Positions 13,853-15,859 of a stretch of 15,859 bases of DNA are shown here, one piece after another. The DNA comes from Pseudomonadota bacterium (GTDB lineage Bacteria; Pseudomonadota; Alphaproteobacteria; Rhizobiales; Devosiaceae). The notes below the pieces were generated by a model. The model did not search any database. It saw nothing but the letters and a program-made list of their open reading frames with translations, and was not told where the DNA came from. A program made the translations under genes and the position numbers. How positions within the stretch are numbered: position 1 is the stretch's first letter; each line of letters starts with the position of its first letter. The stretch spans positions 1-15,859 of the forward strand of contig JAEZBF010000436.1 of assembly GCA_023427545.1 (NCBI GenBank), written 5' to 3'.

Positions 13853-15277
13853 ATGACTGAGGTGGTGGTCGCCGGCGGCGGCACAGCGGGATTTGCGGCG
13901 GCCATCGCGGCGGCGAGGGCGGGCGCCCAGGTTACCCTGCTGGAGCAGCTGAGCTATCTCGGCGGAACCATGACCGGCGGCCTCGTCCCCGGCATCGTTT
14001 CGATGCGTCACCAGCCCTGGCGCGACGAAGAAACGCTGGTCCAGATGGAGTCGCTCTACACCGGCAACCAGGTTGTCCGCGGCATCGCGCAGGAGCTGGT
14101 GGATCGGCTCATCGCCGTGGGCGGCTCCTACAGCCTAAAGGACGGCGAGGCCCCCGTGCGCGTGTTGTTCGACCCCGAGCTGATGAAGTGGGTGGTCGAC
14201 CACATGGTGCGCGAGGCGGGCGTCCGCATCCTCTACCACACCAAGGTCACGGGGGTTCGTAAGGACGGCAACCGGATTACCGGAGTGACGACGGACTACG
14301 GCCGCTTCATTCCCGCCGATGTCGTCATCGATGCGACAGGGGATGGCCACGTCGCCAATTTTGCAGGCGCGCCCTACGAGCAGGGCGAGAAGAACGACGT
14401 CACCTACGTACAGCCGATCACGCTCTATTTCCTGATGGGCGGCGTCGAGATGGACAAGACCATCGCCGCCATCAACCAGACCAAGGGTGACTTCTCCGAG
14501 GCATACGTTCGCAAGCTCAACGAGCTTTACGAGAAGGGCATGCCCTTCACCGTGCTCGCAATCAACTCGATCCGCGAGAAGGCGGCTGCCGAGGGCAAGT
14601 ATCCGATCCCTTTCGGCACCACTACGCTCAATCCGCGCGCCCATACCAGCATCTGCCGCCCGGTCTTCCGTGGCGGCAAGATCCGCTACGACATCACCAT
14701 GCACAACGTGGACATGGCCTACCGCGTCGATGCCACGGACGTGGAGTCGCTGAGCGAGGCGATCGGCTCGATGCGTGACTTCACCGTACGCACCGCCAAC
14801 TACTTCCGTGAGTACGTCCCCGGCTTCGAGAACTCCTACCTGCTGCAGGTCGCCGATATCGTCGGCGTCCGCGAAACGCGCCGGATCGTGGGTGATTATG
14901 TCCTGACCGGGTCGGACGTGCTCGAGGCGCGGACCTTCGAGGATGCGATCGGGTTCTGCGGTGCAACCGTCGACGTCCACAACGTTGAAGGCGGCAAGGA
15001 GCTGACCCGCATGTCGGCGATCCGCGAGGGCAAGTCGTACCAGGTGCCCTACCGTATGCTGCTGCCGCAGGGCATCGAGAACCTTCTGGTGGCCGGCCGC
15101 TGCGTGTCCGCCGACCGGGTCGCCTGCGGCTCGATCCGCCAGCAGGCAGGGTGCCTCGTTACGGGTCAGGGCGCAGGAGTGGCTGCTGCTATCGCCGGTC
15201 GCGGTAAGATCACGCCCCGGGCCGTGCCCTACGCCCAGCTCCGGGCGGAGCTCGAAACTCAGGGCGTGGTGCTGTGA
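13853..15277 (+). CDS. FAD-dependent oxidoreductase, FAD_oxidored (pfam12831-type) family
   Basis: A 474-residue flavoprotein. The N-terminus MTEVVVAGGGTAGFAAAIAAARAG carries the FAD-binding GxGxxG (G8-G13) at the very start, E31 ends the second strand, and YLGGTMTGGLVPG (35-47) follows, typical of the family. A second FAD-contact region lies near the C-terminus: NLLVAGRCVSADRVACGSIRQQ (410-431) and VTGQGAGVAAA (436-446). No signal peptide or membrane helix is visible, so it is probably cytoplasmic. The family is common beside sugar-acid and polyol catabolic genes, but its reactions are largely uncharacterised; oxidation or reduction of a hydroxy/keto acid is a guess. It has its own promoter region with candidate operator A2. 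It precedes an ABC binding-protein gene on the same strand by 176 bases. Confidence 0.9.
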   Translation: MTEVVVAGGGTAGFAAAIAAARAGAQVTLLEQLSYLGGTMTGGLVPGIVSMRHQPWRDEETLVQMESLYTGNQVVRGIAQELVDRLIAVGGSYSLKDGEAPVRVLFDPELMKWVVDHMVREAGVRILYHTKVTGVRKDGNRITGVTTDYGRFIPADVVIDATGDGHVANFAGAPYEQGEKNDVTYVQPITLYFLMGGVEMDKTIAAINQTKGDFSEAYVRKLNELYEKGMPFTVLAINSIREKAAAEGKYPIPFGTTTLNPRAHTSICRPVFRGGKIRYDITMHNVDMAYRVDATDVESLSEAIGSMRDFTVRTANYFREYVPGFENSYLLQVADIVGVRETRRIVGDYVLTGSDVLEARTFEDAIGFCGATVDVHNVEGGKELTRMSAIREGKSYQVPYRMLLPQGIENLLVAGRCVSADRVACGSIRQQAGCLVTGQGAGVAAAIAGRGKITPRAVPYAQLRAELETQGVVL

Positions 15278-15453
15278 CAGAACGGCTCGCACGAGCTGGA
15301 CAAAAAGCCTGCCGCGGCGCGCCCGCGGCCAGCATGCAGGCAAAGCCTGCCCGGGATGGCGCCCTGGACGTTTGCTGCGCTCAACGGGCCGCTGCCTAGG
15401 AGTCGGGAGACCGGCCGAGCAGGGGTGGGAGACAATGATAGGAGGGAACTGCA
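15278..15453 (+). promoter_or_regulatory. Leader region of the ABC binding-protein gene
   Basis: A 176-base stretch between the FAD oxidoreductase stop and the binding-protein ATG, without a credible reading frame. It holds the hairpin cluster described separately at 15304-15352, then about 100 bases of unstructured-looking sequence and a strong GGAGGG ribosome site at 15441-15446, seven bases before the ATG. No copy of motif A or B was found here, so the transporter is likely read from the upstream promoter or a promoter I could not recognise. Confidence 0.5.
15304..15352 (+). repeat. Direct repeats and alternative hairpins in the transporter leader
   Basis: AAAGCCTGCC occurs at 15304-15313 and again at 15342-15351. 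GCAGGC at 15336-15341 lies between them and can pair either with the first GCCTGC (15307-15312), enclosing CCGCGG/CCGCGG pairing, or with the second (15345-15350) across a three-base AAA loop. The two folds exclude each other. No T-run follows, so a classical intrinsic terminator is not formed. It may stabilise or separate the mRNA of the gene before it, or act as an attenuator. Confidence 0.5.
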
Positions 15454-15859
15454 ATGAGACTGAGATTTCTAACGAGCATCGGCGTCAGCGCGCTGATGGC
15501 TGCGGGTCTCGCGCTCGCAGGAACAACGGCAACCGTCGCCCAGGACAAGACCTTGGCAGTCGGGACCTGGTACTGGAACCAGCCGGTGCTGGGCGACTGG
15601 TGGCGCCTCGTTGGCGAGAAGTTCGAGAAGGATAATCCGGGCGTCAAGCTCGACATCCGCAACCTGCCGGTCAACGACTACATGACGCAGGTCGTGGTCG
15701 AGCTCGCATCGGGAAACCCTGCCGATGTGGTCAGCGCCTCGGTGAACCTTGCCGAGATCAAGGACTCGGGCGGCATCGTTCCGCTCAACGACATGGTCGA
15801 AAAGTCCGGCATGCGCGACAAGATCGAGGAAGCGTGCTGGAACGCCACCACGTTCGACG
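15454..15859 (+). CDS. ABC transporter substrate-binding protein (sugar type), 5' part only
   Basis: The frame is open to the window end: 135 full codons of a protein usually about 400-450 residues. The N-terminus MRLRFLTSIGVSALMAAGLA is a Sec signal peptide with likely cleavage after VA near residue 29 (ATVA|QDK). The mature start LAVGTWYWNQPVLGDWWRLV, then EKFEKDNPGVKLDI and MTQVVVELASGNPADVV, matches family-1 extracellular solute-binding proteins of carbohydrate ABC importers (CUT1 type). It would capture the substrate in the periplasm and deliver it to permeases, presumably encoded just beyond the window. The start is firm: GGAGGG lies seven bases upstream. It follows the FAD oxidoreductase on the same strand, suggesting import of that enzyme's substrate or its precursor. 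Confidence 0.92.
   Translation, partial: MRLRFLTSIGVSALMAAGLALAGTTATVAQDKTLAVGTWYWNQPVLGDWWRLVGEKFEKDNPGVKLDIRNLPVNDYMTQVVVELASGNPADVVSASVNLAEIKDSGGIVPLNDMVEKSGMRDKIEEACWNATTFD

Noticed and set aside
14135..15454. A 439-codon minus-strand open frame opposite the FAD oxidoreductase
   Set aside because: It is the antisense of a well-supported flavoprotein gene with clear motifs. Its translation is His/Arg/Val/Asp-rich with no recognisable domain, as expected for an antisense frame in GC-rich DNA.

Overview
The window is GC-rich DNA with closely packed genes and intergenic gaps of at most about 180 bases. The gene content suggests an alphaproteobacterium, probably of the rhizobial order Hyphomicrobiales: adjacent otsB-otsA, FCD-type GntR regulators, a sugar-acid dehydratase of the IlvD/Edd family and a periplasmic-binding-protein ABC importer. 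This placement is inferred from gene types, not from a marker gene. No rRNA, tRNA, insertion sequence or CRISPR array was seen.

Left part (1-3446): on the minus strand, otsB (trehalose-6-phosphate phosphatase) abuts otsA (trehalose-6-phosphate synthase), followed by a 12-helix MFS exporter. A few codons of a possible plus-strand gene converge on the MFS gene at the left edge.

Middle-left (3622-7438): a plus-strand pair encodes a DUF3237 protein and a PhzS/salicylate-hydroxylase-type FAD monooxygenase. It overlaps tail-to-tail with a small secreted SH3-domain protein on the minus strand. A MATE/DinF-type efflux protein diverges from the SH3 gene.

Right half (7442-15859): this looks like a catabolic locus for a sugar acid or other hydroxy acid. 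It holds two FCD-type GntR regulators, an Ldh-family (LDH2/MDH2) oxidoreductase, a D-2-hydroxyacid dehydrogenase, an IlvD/Edd-type sugar-acid dehydratase (arabinonate-dehydratase-like), an RraA-fold protein that is probably an aldolase, an FAD-dependent oxidoreductase of the FAD_oxidored type, and the start of an ABC sugar-binding protein cut by the window edge. A plausible flow is import, oxidation or epimerisation at a hydroxyl, dehydration to a 2-keto-3-deoxy acid, then retro-aldol cleavage. The substrate cannot be read from the sequence.

Two repeated non-coding motifs seem to divide the locus between the two regulators. An 18-base motif (TTGACA-N6-TGACAA) lies in both divergent promoter regions, dehydrogenase/dehydrogenase and regulator 2/dehydratase. 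A different palindrome (AGATTT-GT-AAATCT) lies upstream of regulator 1 and, in a slightly degenerate copy, upstream of the FAD oxidoreductase that precedes the ABC importer. The assignment of regulator to motif is inference from position. The 176-base leader before the ABC binding protein contains two mutually exclusive hairpins.
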